Assembly: GCF_051020955.1 (NCBI RefSeq)
Contig: NC_135014.1
Location: forward strand, 42,302,742-42,366,741
Direction of reading: 5' to 3'
Origin: Megalopta genalis
Lineage: Eukaryota > Arthropoda > Insecta > Hymenoptera > Halictidae
Length of the DNA: 64,000 bases
The translations under genes were made by a program, and so were the position numbers. This document shows, in pieces, positions 36,240-47,785 of this stretch (position 1 is the stretch's first letter; each line of letters starts with the position of its first letter). A model generated the notes under the pieces. That model was not told where the DNA came from. It made no database searches and worked only from the letters and a program-made list of their open reading frames with translations.

Positions 36240-39200
36240 GCTCATAAGCCGAAGGCTTTAAAGACATTTGAAGATGTAAATATTTTATGGGCAAACGCAG
36301 CTAGCGTTACAAATGCGGCACAGAAAAACTGTACTTCAACGTCTGGAATTGTTCTGCGAGAATATGAATTTTCGTCACGCTAGTGAATGGTAGCATATTC
36401 CTGTTAGCATTCGAACATTGCGCAGGATCAGAGAAATGCTAAAACGTAGTGGAAGCATCAACGTTGTCTTGCTCCAAACGAGAAGCTTTCTTCGCGATGC
36501 GAACCTAGCTTACATTCAATATTTGTTACACAACAGTAGCAGCAGATCAATCTCTGTCACCTCCGTTACATTTTATATAAGTTTGCCCGCCGTATCTGCA
36601 GTCAAGAAGTCGAGATAAGTACAAAATAATCGTGCAGAAAACGTCTAGCGACGATCAACAACAGCAGGATGCCAGAGCATCGAACTGAACTTCCAAGTCT
36701 TGGACTAACGAAACAGGGAATCTCTTTCGACTCGACCGTACAGATAAACTAAATCAACTTCATGTTCGCGAATGAACTGTTCAACCTAACACAGAAGATC
36801 AAGGTATTACGGTACCAATGTCTGATCTGAGCCATTAAACAGTCACAAAACTTTCGGGGAAGAATTGTAACTCCGGTGAACAATTTGAGGAAGATCAAGA
36901 TTCCCCGAGGAATACTGGTCGACTGTACTTGTTACCACTCGATGTCGCTGCAACGTGAAATGCCGTTTTCAGCTTACCAGCACGCAATCGCGATGCTACG
37001 TTAATTAGCGCCGTCCGAAAGCCATATCAAGGAGGCGTTACTAATTAGCTGTTTATTAGGATACTCTCGAAGGACCGCCGAGGCAATCTCTCGAAGGATG
37101 TGAACACTGGAACACGACTGCGATGCCGCCATTGATCGCGCGATCAAGGATAATTTACATCATTGACAACGGGTTTCAGCGTCTATGTAGCCGACTGTTT
37201 CGCAAAGGTGTGAACTGGGTGGAGATGAACTCCTGGAGTCTGGCGCTCATCCCACGATGCACCTGTTGTAGAATCCTAGCACAAGATAGCGGAAGGGATT
37301 ATCAGGGATTGCACCCTGACGGGAATACAATGGAGAGAAGTTATCCAGGATATCGGAGTTGGTGTTGCGCGAGTGCTAATGGACATCGAATCCCCGGCGG
37401 TCGATCGTAAACACCGAATGAAGTAAATTCACTGAATATTGAATATAGGTGCGACATATGAATAGTAGGTCAGTTAGCTGTCTCATTAGTAGACTATGGA
37501 TCTTTATGCGAAATGAAAATGGTCTGAATTTGTTGTAAGAAGCGAGTGTTGCACAGAACTCTTCGTGTATCAATGTTAACAAGTTGCAAACAATGTCTTT
37601 AAATTCTTCTAAAGTGTTAACTATTGTACATTTGACATATCTACTTATCCATAAAAACCGGTAGTCCACTCGTTAGGCAGAGTAGGTACAAAGAGGAGAA
37701 GCGAAGAAAAAGGTGCCGGAGCAAGATAAAATGATGACGAAGATGTACATACATAATGATGTACACACTGAAGCTCTTACCAACGAGAACTATCGATTGG
37801 TGTGAACAAGTACAGCCCCAATCTAAGCAAGGACACCGACGACCTTGACGGTGCAAAGAAACGCCACAAGGTGTGCAGGTAATTTCAGTGAAGATACTGT
37901 CCTGCGCCAGGACAAGGAAAAGCAGGTTGTCATGTGCTTGAACGTGAAACCGGGATAGATATCGATACAATGATGCGAGTTCGAGTTCCTTCCGGAAAAA
38001 AAGGGAAGCGACGCCCAACGTGGCTCGCGCAGCCCGCATACTGGAGCTCGAGAGACTACTGGAGGAGGAAAAAATGGCTTGGAGGGCATGAAAGAAAGTG
38101 ACTTAGAGAACAGACGCCCACAATGCCGAAGTTATCGAGGGCACTCGTGCCGCTCGGCACGATCAGCTGGTGCCTTCAGATATATTGGAGGGACCGCGGA
38201 AGAATTAGCGCTAGCTGGAAGGGTCTAGGGAGCTAAACTAAGGGAAAATGACCTGCGTATTCCCGGAGGATATTGGGGGAGCAAAAATGGAGGGATTAGT
38301 GATTAAGATAGGGGCTAAGCTGGTTTGCGGACGCAGCAGCCCTGGATGACGTTTGGAATACGAGTTCACGGAGGGTTGACTCAACCGCAGGATCCTTCTG
38401 ATACACAATGCCTCGAAATCCGGAAAACGTGAACAAAATATAAAGACGATCCCTGGATTTAATGTAATATTTATGGTTGAAGGTTCTCATAATCGCAGAT
38501 CGTGAATCTTTTCTTAAAATTTCAGAGAACTCAGATTCAAGAATCAAAGTATCCTAAACAACGACTAAAATAAGCGTATGCAAAAATTCATGCTTAAGAG
38601 TATGAACCACGTTTTCGCGAGATTTGGAACCACCGTTCAATGTAGAGGTTACGTGTTGGAGTATTGGAAGATAACATCCCATGTCGTATCGATATTGAAA
38701 AATTGAACTATTGAAGGGAGCAGGTCACACTTTCTTGGAAAGAGTTCTGTTATTAGGTGTTGAGCTATACGGGTTCGGTCCCTATGACGGCCGAGTCCTT
38801 GGCCAAGGCAATGCAAAGATGGCGACAGGCGGTTGAAACTGGAAATAGTTTTAAGGAAAAGCACTTTTCCAACCCTAGCGGAACATAGTCACCGATTGTT
38901 ACGGGAGTTGGTTATGTCATTGACTGACAGCTAGACCAATTTTTCTCAGGGTGCCTACTCTACTAAACAGATGTTCCCTTTTTAAAGAGGAGCCTTCTAA
39001 AGAAAGGACCGATCACGTGATGAGATAGCTAGCTTCAGAGCGTAGCTGCCATGAAAATGTGTATTTGTTGTACTGTATTCAGTAATTCCGATCTACCTGC
39101 TGCATTCTAAGAAGATGCCTAACAACGAAGGAAGAAAGAGCATCGAAACGGAAAGCAGCATGCAAATACGAGGCGATTAGAAAGAGCGACGGATGCTGCA

Positions 39201-39350
39201 CAGCGGAAACTTGGGATATTCAATGACGCAGACGCAATTCTTGAGAAGCAGCTGACAGAAACAGCGCTGACACAGCAAACCCGGGCTAGACCTCTCATCC
39301 TGACCACAAGAGCCGTCGGAATCATCGCGGGCGTCACGTATTATTCCCCT
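36240..39350 (+). pseudogene. GC-richer coding-like relic, unrecognised
   Basis: About 3.1 kb, clearly richer in GC than its flanks and interrupted at 37490-37668 by a family A element. The plus strand gives many short open pieces in changing registers, such as 36418-36618 and 37123-37410. A strongly charged, coiled-coil-like piece (ARAARILELERLLEEE) lies near 38020-38070, and a long plus frame runs about 39115-39420. No reverse transcriptase, transposase or known domain was recognised. Composition and orientation are like the 42.7-46.1 kb tract, so both could descend from one insertion. It may instead be ordinary GC-richer intergenic DNA. Confidence 0.3.
37490..37668. mobile_element. Family A small inverted-repeat element, about 179 bp
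   Basis: Left end TAGACTATGGATCTTTATGC, right end CCATAAAAACCGGTAGTCCA. It sits inside the 36.2-39.35 kb coding-like tract, so it inserted after or during that tract's decay. Confidence 0.7.
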
Positions 39351-42300
39351 AGGTTACTACAGCGAATTTTCCTCAAATCGAATAAATTTGCTATGCCTTC
39401 GATGCGGACGGTCGTGTCTACAGTACTCACTGTTTAACACACTGATCTTCTAAGAAGCGAACAATTTTGTTTAAATATGCGTGCTGTTACATATCTTTAA
39501 CTTCCACTGAGATCTTAGCATTAGACAAATTTGAACAGTCCTGCAACGATATCGTTTATACGTTCAATCGCTAATTTACTAATTTTTGACTCAGCAGTAG
39601 CCTTCTGTCAACGAACGAACGCCTTCCTATTTTGCACAGGTCAACTATTCATTAAAGAAATGTTTTAATAAATAAAATCGTACCTCTTATTGATGAATGA
39701 AAAATGGAAAGGAACCTAGATCTGATAAAAAGAAAACTGCGAGGATTGTTTATTACAAATCATTATTACAGTCCTTATTGAGTTAAATCTGTTGTGAAAC
39801 AAGCGAAGGAAATTGACGAAAAATAAATTAAAGATTTCTTTTTAAAGAAAGAAGTCAATAAGTCTACGTGTACGCAAGTTGACTCAAAACTGTGGTTTAT
39901 CGTATAAAGACTTCTTAAAGTCTTCTGTGTATAAAGTCTTTATTTGCTCTCTCTCCCATGTGGCGTCTTTCTAGATTACGGCGTAACAAATAATCTGGTG
40001 AAGGCAGTGTAGCAGCATTTTGGGATACTTTCATAATGGTTTCGTTTAAACGGATGATGTGAACGATTATTGGCAGTTTCGAAACTTCAAGTTATATGTG
40101 TTTAATAAACCTAACGAGACAATACGATGAATGAAAGAGGGTCAACTTGACGAAGGACTTGCACGCATGAGCTTGTAATCTAAATGAAATTAACGTATAA
40201 CAACAGCGGTATTGTATTCTCATGGTATCATTTATTTCTCACCCTTACACCAAGGAGTTCTTGCGACACGTAAGCAGACTTTTCTTCATCTTACAATGAA
40301 AAAATAAAAACTGTAAATATATAGTTGACCTAGCATTATCAGGAGTCGATATTGGAAGATGAGTCCTATAGAAAATTTTTTCGCAGCTATTGCTATAGAG
40401 AATGGTGGAACAGTAAGGAAAACAAATTCGAGATGTGTTCCTAAAGCCTGCCAATTTCTTCAGGCATTAACCTGTGCAATCATCAAAAACTTAAATATTT
40501 ACATCAACAAATACCTTCTGATACAAGTGGGATTTAAAAACGTCGACATCACTGTACGATGAACGCGCCATAAAAATACTAAATTATTAGAAATAACTCT
40601 TTCATCAAATCGTCGAACTCCCTTGCTCGAGATTTCCAGGTTAATCAAATAATGCAAAGAACACGTGCCTTTCGGATTGTTTGAACTAAAAATGCAAACT
40701 TCGGATGAAGCAGAAACATTTTACGAATGTCGACGTCCTCGTAGTTGTTCCCTCCTTTCGCGTGCCTATTTGAAAGCGGAAAGTTTGTCTACAGCGACAG
40801 CAGCGAGGAATAACGTTGAAACTTCGAAATGAAAGAACGTCGTTGAAAGTCAAGCGGAGGAGGACAGGACGAAAAGATTTCGTTTCTAAAACCGTTCAGC
40901 ATCTTCTCCGTCGAGCGCCGACGAACGACCTTCCAACATATTCCTTTTCTTTCTTCTGTATCCCTTTTTTTTAATTTTTCAGGTGTCTGGTTTTCTTGCA
41001 AAAATAAGAGATTCTGTCGGTCTATTTATATATAATATATAATATATAATATAGTATAACATGTGAATATCGCAGTTCAAAAACCTGTTCTGTATCGGGG
41101 GCTCCGAATTTATTCCCCTTGCATTTTTCATTACAACTTCCATCGCGATTAAACACGGCCCTCTCCCGCACTCTGCTGCTACCCTTCCTCTCCAAGAAGA
41201 AAACACCATGAACCCGCTCACTAATTTAGACGAAACTTCGTAGGCTTGTAGAATTATTCGAGACGGGAACAACGGTGTATTTTACTTTGCCCTAATTTTA
41301 CTTTACGGGCGAGAAAACTACCTGTAAAGTCAAGTACGCGCTTCCATCTTTCCGCGTGTAACTCCCTGAAGTACAAGGGTTAGGAAAGCAAGTTTCAAAA
41401 CTTTAATGGTACAATAAAGCGTTGTTAACTTGCGTTATTAAGATTTTAAAAGGCGTTCTTCTCTGTTTCATGATTACTAAAATTATAAGATGCTTCGGAC
41501 GTGGAAAAAATAATTCGCAAGTTTTAAGAATTAAATTTGAGAAAGTGTATGATCCGCTTTAAGGGCAGTTCCCGCAGTCTTGAAATAAAATCAAGGAGAA
41601 ATGTGATGCGCAGTTGTCTCGAATCTCTGTAATAAATCTCAAAGGTTCGTTTAAATCGATGAGCAAGGATTTCCGGTGTTCCCTCGTACGTCATTTTCGT
41701 TGTTTGATTCTGGTTTCCTATCGTTCATCCACTTAATTAAGCTCTCCTGATCGGTCACTCTCGCGTTCTCTTTCGACACGGTCTTTCGCACTCTTCTCCT
41801 CCCTGCCAGCCCCTTCCCATCATCTCCAGCTACATCGTACAAACGTTTTCTTTTTATTTTTCATTTTCTTTTCCAGTCGCAACGTCATATAAAAATAAAG
41901 GGATAAATAAAAAATATTGTTTTGCTCTGAATAAAAAACCTAATGTTACGATTAAGTATTCTCGTCAAGAATCCCATCCCACTCCCCAACCCCCTGAAAA
42001 AACGGATCCGCTACGCATCTCTTAATTTCTGTCGCTTACAAGCTACACTAGCATCAAAGGTGTGGTACAACTGTACACGGTTTCTTATATCTAACTATAT
42101 TTATTTATGTACATGTATAAAACTCTCGGTTTCTGAATCTTTCAGTCTCACTCTTCCATCGTTCATGCATTCGTTCGATCTTTTTCACTCTCTCTCTCTC
42201 TCTCTTTCTCCTCTTTCTTTCTTTTGTTATCATGCTTGTAGTATTTCTTACAGACACACTTCGCATACCGCGTGTGTAGTTGTCGTTTTCGTGGCATCGT

Positions 42301-42699
42301 TTGTTAACGCATGCATTGCAAATTAATCGGCAAAAAACGTGCATTGATTCTGTCGCCGGCCACATCGTAAATCGAAAATAAAACAGAACAAAAAATATTC
42401 GACAGTGATATATTTCGGAAAAAAAATCGTTTGTCCACAACTATAATACGGGCGGTAGGGGCGTAGTGGGGGGGGGGGGTGAAGGAGACACATTCGTCGC
42501 GTGTGCACGCAAAAAATTTACAAAAAAATAAAAAGTATAACTAAAGAGAAGGCCTGGGACGCAAGATTCGCCAAAACGTAGCAACAATGCGGAACCAAGG
42601 AAAATGACACCATAATCGTAATAAAAACGAAAACAATATATATTTTCTTGTGCAGACAATTTTCGAGCGAATCTCACGAGCGACGCCTCGAGTCGTTTC
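39351..42699. other. Non-coding stretch
   Basis: AT-rich, no gene recognised. 41031-41060 is TA-rich, 42188-42206 is a short CT run, and 42468-42479 is a run of 12 G. The 127-codon plus and 111-codon minus frames around 42105-42440 overlap and are unsupported. Confidence 0.5.
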
Positions 42700-45150
42700 T
42701 GTAATAATAACAGTGTTATAGTAAAAACTCTAGTTCTCTAGTAGAAACGGGGACGGCAGCCCACTATTATAAACGAGGCGACCAACCCTTCGCCAGATGT
42801 CCCCAGATCAATTAACCCTGCTAAGGCTATTTATACGTTTGTCTACATGTCAAATGTACCTCTAACCGCTGCAACAATCGACAGTGCCATCACTGCTGGC
42901 AGATTCGACTATAGAAGCTCGGCCCTCAAGGTGGACAACCTTTATGACGTCCTGCGTGGGATCAGGGTTGTCCACCTAAGCGGAGTTGAGTACGCCTGGG
43001 CTGGTGTAACTTTACCTGATAAAGACATTAGAAGTATGTACTAGGATAGTCGAGAATTGGCGTCATGAGGGGATATTCGTCAGTGCTGACGTACTCGAGT
43101 ACGCGGACCGTAACGGAGGTGTTCTCCAGGTCGACGGTGACGACGATGAGGTATGGCACTTAAATAACCCCGAGGTGAAGTTAGTGCCAATTAGTGAAAA
43201 CGGCGAAGGAAGGACATGTAGATTATGCAATTTTTGACATATCCCCTGGCCCGGGTCACGGGGACAACAGCTAACGGTGACGGAGGCAGAGAGAGCAGCA
43301 GTTTATGCGAACTCCGGGGTCTGGTCAACCTCCCTGATTTCTCGGATAGGCTTGTTTCCTTCGTCATATCCGCTAAGACGAATAATAGTATTAATATTGG
43401 AGGGAACGTACCTGGAACGTACCCTGGAAGGATACGCACCTTCGACAGGTCAACGTGGTAATGAATCATGGAGCATTCGTATACCCGTTTACAATATGGA
43501 TGAACCCATGGACACAATGGTGATCCCCACGTTAGCTGATATCTGACATCAAAGGATAGAAGCTTACTGTGCCGATGAACAGGATCCTTTGGCATTTGGT
43601 GCTCGCACTTCCGTCCTACGTACGATGGGACCGAGATCTGACCCAAATCTGACTGAAATGTCCACCCGGGATATGGGGGAAGTGCCACTTTTAATGGGCT
43701 GGACCAGAGCTGCACCGCACGATCGATTGTTAAGCGATACCAGATGGTGAGAATCGATGACTGGGACAACATGGAGAGTCTCGTTGTTGTCACCGGGCTC
43801 GACTACTTCGACACGAAGAGGCCCAGGCCGACGTAATCCGTGGCAGATTTCTCAGACGCAGTTTCGAATAGTGGAAGCGTGCAGCTCAATGATATAGCCT
43901 ACTCTCTTCACGATCCTGCCACTAACAGATATTGGGCTAAGATCATTTCAGACGCCCAGGTAGGCAAAGGTTCGCGGAAAAAAAGTGGTCTGCGACACGC
44001 TTGGGTGGGCGTGGGCAATGATCGCCAATATTCCGAGCACGGAGACCACGCTTGCTGGAATTAGGACACATAGCGGCGCGTGACGTCGCCTAGAAAACAC
44101 CGAGTGCGGGAGTTTCTGCATTCCGCGGACAGGCCTGGTTCTGATACATGTATGATACTGTGTCTTTCTCGTGGACGGATGGTTGCTTATACACAGTTCG
44201 GTCATAGAAAGGACGATGTACAGTTTGAAAGTGTAATTATGAGGTTAGACTTACACCAAATTGGAGACACGAACTGGTGGTTAACTTATAGGAGCCATCC
44301 TCGCAACCAAGAGATTGTCGGACTAGTCCGGATAGTGAATGAAGTCCTTAAAAAAATGATCATTCCTAGCGTTCGCAGAAAAAGTAGCTATGCAAGGAGT
44401 GGGGTGGTGACACATGCGCAGGGTGTCCTGCACAGCGGCGTGGCGCGTGAACCGGGAGAATATTATAATTCGCATCGCAATCGTAGTTCACAATTATCAT
44501 GTTCACGCGGAAGATGCGCCACGTCGCACGCATCCCATTGCTTGCGTAATTAATTTTCCTGCAAACGCTGGTCATTCCCAGTGGTACATCCCTGACCCTC
44601 ACCGCCTTCCAGTACTCTCAGATGGTAAGGCCATATTCAAAGATGACAGAGGCCAGAGAGAGTTGCAGGCCTCCAACAATATTATTTAGGCCGTCAGTTG
44701 GGCGTCAGGCCTGACGTGTTCCACAAGGGTGAAGCAAAAGGGGGACGTTCGGTGCCCAAACTGTCCCCCAAAGCACAAATTATAGCTCTACGGCGCCAGA
44801 TAGACGCGCTATCGATCGACGGGAGGGTGGGGAACGTACCTCAGCGAACAAGGAAGATGTCGGTTCAGATGGATGGGGTCGCGAGGGAGTCGAGAAAGTT
44901 GGAGAAGAGAAAACACGAGTCCCGCCATCTCTAATGGAGGCAGAATCCCAGCGTGGTAGGAAATTCGAAACGAACGTAATGAGAACCGTCGCAAGGCCCG
45001 AAGTCCTGGAAGAGCATGCTCCATCGAACCAGGCTGCATTCGCGGTTGGGGCTGCCTCAAGGACTCGAACAAGGAGGACTGGACTTGTGAGGGTAGTATT
45101 ATACCCGAACCACAGTGATTTCCAGGTCTCTTCGCTATAATGAAATATCG
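42700..45150 (+). pseudogene. Decayed large intronless coding sequence, possibly virus-derived structural gene
   Basis: About 2.4 kb near 50% GC between AT-rich flanks. The same plus-strand register stays open in blocks: about 42700-43044, 43225-43461, 43840-44064, 44080-44553 and 44698-44934. These are separated by isolated stops, with neighbouring registers (43045-43240, 43277-43546, 44414-44689) carrying coding-like sequence where small indels have shifted the frame. No splice-like boundaries separate the blocks, so the ancestor was probably a single long intronless frame of roughly 800 residues. The composition is that of a soluble globular protein, rich in Asp, Val, Tyr and Trp (for example YAWAGVTLPD). 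No polymerase or transposase motifs were seen. A capsid-like gene of an RNA virus is my leading guess, and an unrecognised retroelement gag is the alternative. The assignment is inference. Confidence 0.4.
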
Positions 45151-46120
45151 TGCTTTGAAGAAGATGTGGTTGGGAATATAGTTGTCGTTGTTGCTTTCCA
45201 AGTTGGATCTTACCATGCGACGACTACCTTACTGAACTAAGGAAATTTTCTAGACTAACGTACAAGAAATGTTTCGAATGCTCCCTCGGTAAAGGGGTCC
45301 TTAGGTCTTCAGGACAAGCATCCCTCATGGTGTGCAGAAGATTCTCAAGATGGAAACAGGTTTGTATAAAATGGATAGGCCAATGGTTGCTCCCTGCGGG
45401 AGTTTAACGTTCTTAGAAGAACATTAAAGAGTTCGAAGGTTACGCTAAAGCATGGCTCGTTTCTGTGTGAAGGAAAATACAAATTTATGATGGCTGGTAC
45501 CGGCACGAAGATCCAGGTCAATGTCCAGGCACGAAGGCACAATAAGTGCAGGCTAAGGGATTCGTTGATTACCATTTTAGTGATGACAATATTGCTACTG
45601 AGTTACGTCTACGCTGTCGAGAAGCACTATATGTCGATGTACATTACGTAAAAATCGGAAGATGCGAAGAGAAGACCAGTCGTCAAAATAGGGAACATGG
45701 TAAAAAAAAACGATGAACTATTTGTCAAAATTCCTCTAAATAGGTTTATATGGTTTTACCCCTCAGTACATTATTCGCTGGCGAGAGGGGCAATAAAATG
45801 CTAAACATAAACATATTGAGATCGATTAGAAACCCAGGACTTTGGGAAGTGCCTCTCGAGCAGGGAGAGTTGACCAGCACCAGAATAGGATGAGCATAGC
45901 AGCAGTCTCGTTGGCCGTATGCGAACACATTTCTGCAGCTTTGCCCAACAGCGTCTTCTAGGTGGTTTCTTCCGCCCTGTGGGACTCACTTCTTAAGTAC
46001 GGCGCGCAGGTATCGATGGGTAATACCAGATTTGAATGGCGCATTGGGCTCCCGTCAGGATGGTAACGGACGGCAATCCTCGACATACTGCTTAATATAA
46101 ACAGCCTTCAAGACATGCAC
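45151..46120 (+). other. Possible continuation of the decayed coding tract
   Basis: Composition remains GC-richer than average, with short plus frames broken by stops every 30-60 codons. 45836-46090 has open pieces in two registers. Nothing is recognisable, and no catalytic motif of a polymerase (such as GDD or YMDD) was found. Confidence 0.25.
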
Positions 46121-46259
46121 AGGATATCTCCATTTATTATAGTAATTGCCGTGCCCTTTTCTAAACTAAAGCTACGAGTCGACGTAAATTGTATCCAAAC
46201 GCGCAACATCATTTTCATCACACAACCCTCCCCCCTATCTATCACATTCACTCACATTT

Positions 46260-46272
46260 CCTTCCTTTCTCT

Positions 46273-46338
<66 letters not shown>

Positions 46339-46380
46339 CTCTCACTCTCACTCTATCTATCTCGCTCTTGCTCTGTTCCA
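46260..46380. repeat. (CT)n microsatellite in a pyrimidine tract
   Basis: Perfect CT from 46281 to 46336, flanked by CTTT and CTCA variants. Ser/Leu frames across it are artefacts. Confidence 0.95.
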
Positions 46381-46639
46381 TACAGTAACTATTTCTTATA
46401 ACTTTTAATGTCTATGTAGCTAACAGGTACTTTGGAGAAGGTGTTGAGCGTCGAAACGACGCTCGTTTCGAATTCTTTTTCTTTTCTTTTCTTAAATTTC
46501 GCTTTTCTGTGTTTTCTTTCGCACGACCTGATTCGATTTACGATACACCAGATGATCCGCAGACCAATCTCGGTTTAATTAGGAATCGTGTCCTGTGTGT
46601 GTGTGTGCCTGTGTGTGTTTGTTGAACCCGCGAACATTT

Positions 46640-46769
46640 CTCTCTCTATCTCTCTCTCCCTCTCACTCCCTCTCGTTTTCGCGGCAGCATTCCGCCAATG
46701 CCCGAAACGATGAACCTGGTCACTATATGCACGCACAATGTATCTCTGTCATTCACTCTCGCTCTCTCT

Positions 46770-46810
<41 letters not shown>
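46640..46810. repeat. Interrupted (CT)n tract
   Basis: CT-rich at 46640-46676. A purer CT run covers about 46774-46810. Between them lies ordinary sequence. A short TG run precedes at 46595-46620. Confidence 0.9.
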
Positions 46811-46813
<3 letters not shown>

Positions 46814-47171
46814 GAATAAAAATTACAAAGTCGCGTATAACATTAATATTACTTCTTCATTATTGTTAATTTTTTTATCGTTTTAGTATACATAGCGCAT
46901 ATGTATATGTAATATAGTTTCCGTGTGCGCTCCCGGGTACATGCACATCCTTACACATAAGAACGGGAACAGAGGGAAATAATTCTCCGTCCCCGAAGCC
47001 TCAAATAACGCGCACGCAGCAGGTTACCGTTCCGAACTCGAATCCGCCGGGTAAAAAGCGTCACGCGAACGGGCCGGGCCAGACGACCAAGGCACAAAAA
47101 CAATTGAAAACGAAGAAAACAAAAAAAATCTATATATGTACGTTCCCACGATCCATCTGCGAGGGTTTGCC

Positions 47172-47175
47172 CTCT

Positions 47176-47217
<42 letters not shown>
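47172..47217. repeat. (CT)n microsatellite
   Basis: Perfect CT from about 47183 to 47217, followed by an alternating GCGCGCGC stretch. Confidence 0.93.
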
Positions 47218-47219
<2 letters not shown>

Positions 47220-47719
47220 CGCGCGCGCATGCTCTCTATCTGAGCAATTTTCTCGAAGAAATGTCTTTGTCTAGAGGAGACATAGAATTTCCAGTCGATT
47301 TTTCAAGGAGAAACAAAATAAAAACGAAATGAAGTAGGAAAAGAGGGCCGGGGCAACAGGGAAAACAAAATGGAGTACGAGAAAAATGCATACGTCTGCG
47401 TGTAAGTGTGCGTCGCTGTGTATGTGTGTGTATGTGTGTTTAGAGATAAATAAAAGTGAGTCGCAGTTTCAGACTAATCGATCCTAAATCATCGAACCAA
47501 GGTTCGGGTACGAATGAACGCTCGACTAAATCCGTAACTATGGGTCCCTCTCTTCTCTCAGTCGACCTTCCCTCATGATTTGGCACGATACAGAGAACTC
47601 ACAGGTCGGACACGCGAGCAAGTGAAGAAAAAGAAGCGGCTAAATGAACAAAATTGCTATCCATTAGCGTGAAAGGGAAGTTTACCGTCTTCGAAAAGGC
47701 GAAATCTATTGCGAGGTAT

Positions 47720-47741
47720 GTATATTAAATATGTATATATG

Positions 47742-47775
<34 letters not shown>

Positions 47776-47785
47776 TATATGTGTG
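47720..47785. repeat. (TA)n/(TATG)n microsatellite
   Basis: TATATATG blocks then TA to 47780, followed by GTGTGTG. The Tyr/Ile frames on both strands are artefacts. Confidence 0.93.

Noticed and set aside
44080..44553. Possible C-terminal cysteine cluster of an R1-type reverse transcriptase
   Set aside because: A few residues fit the spacing, but no reverse transcriptase core motif precedes it and the surrounding blocks do not look like endonuclease or reverse transcriptase.
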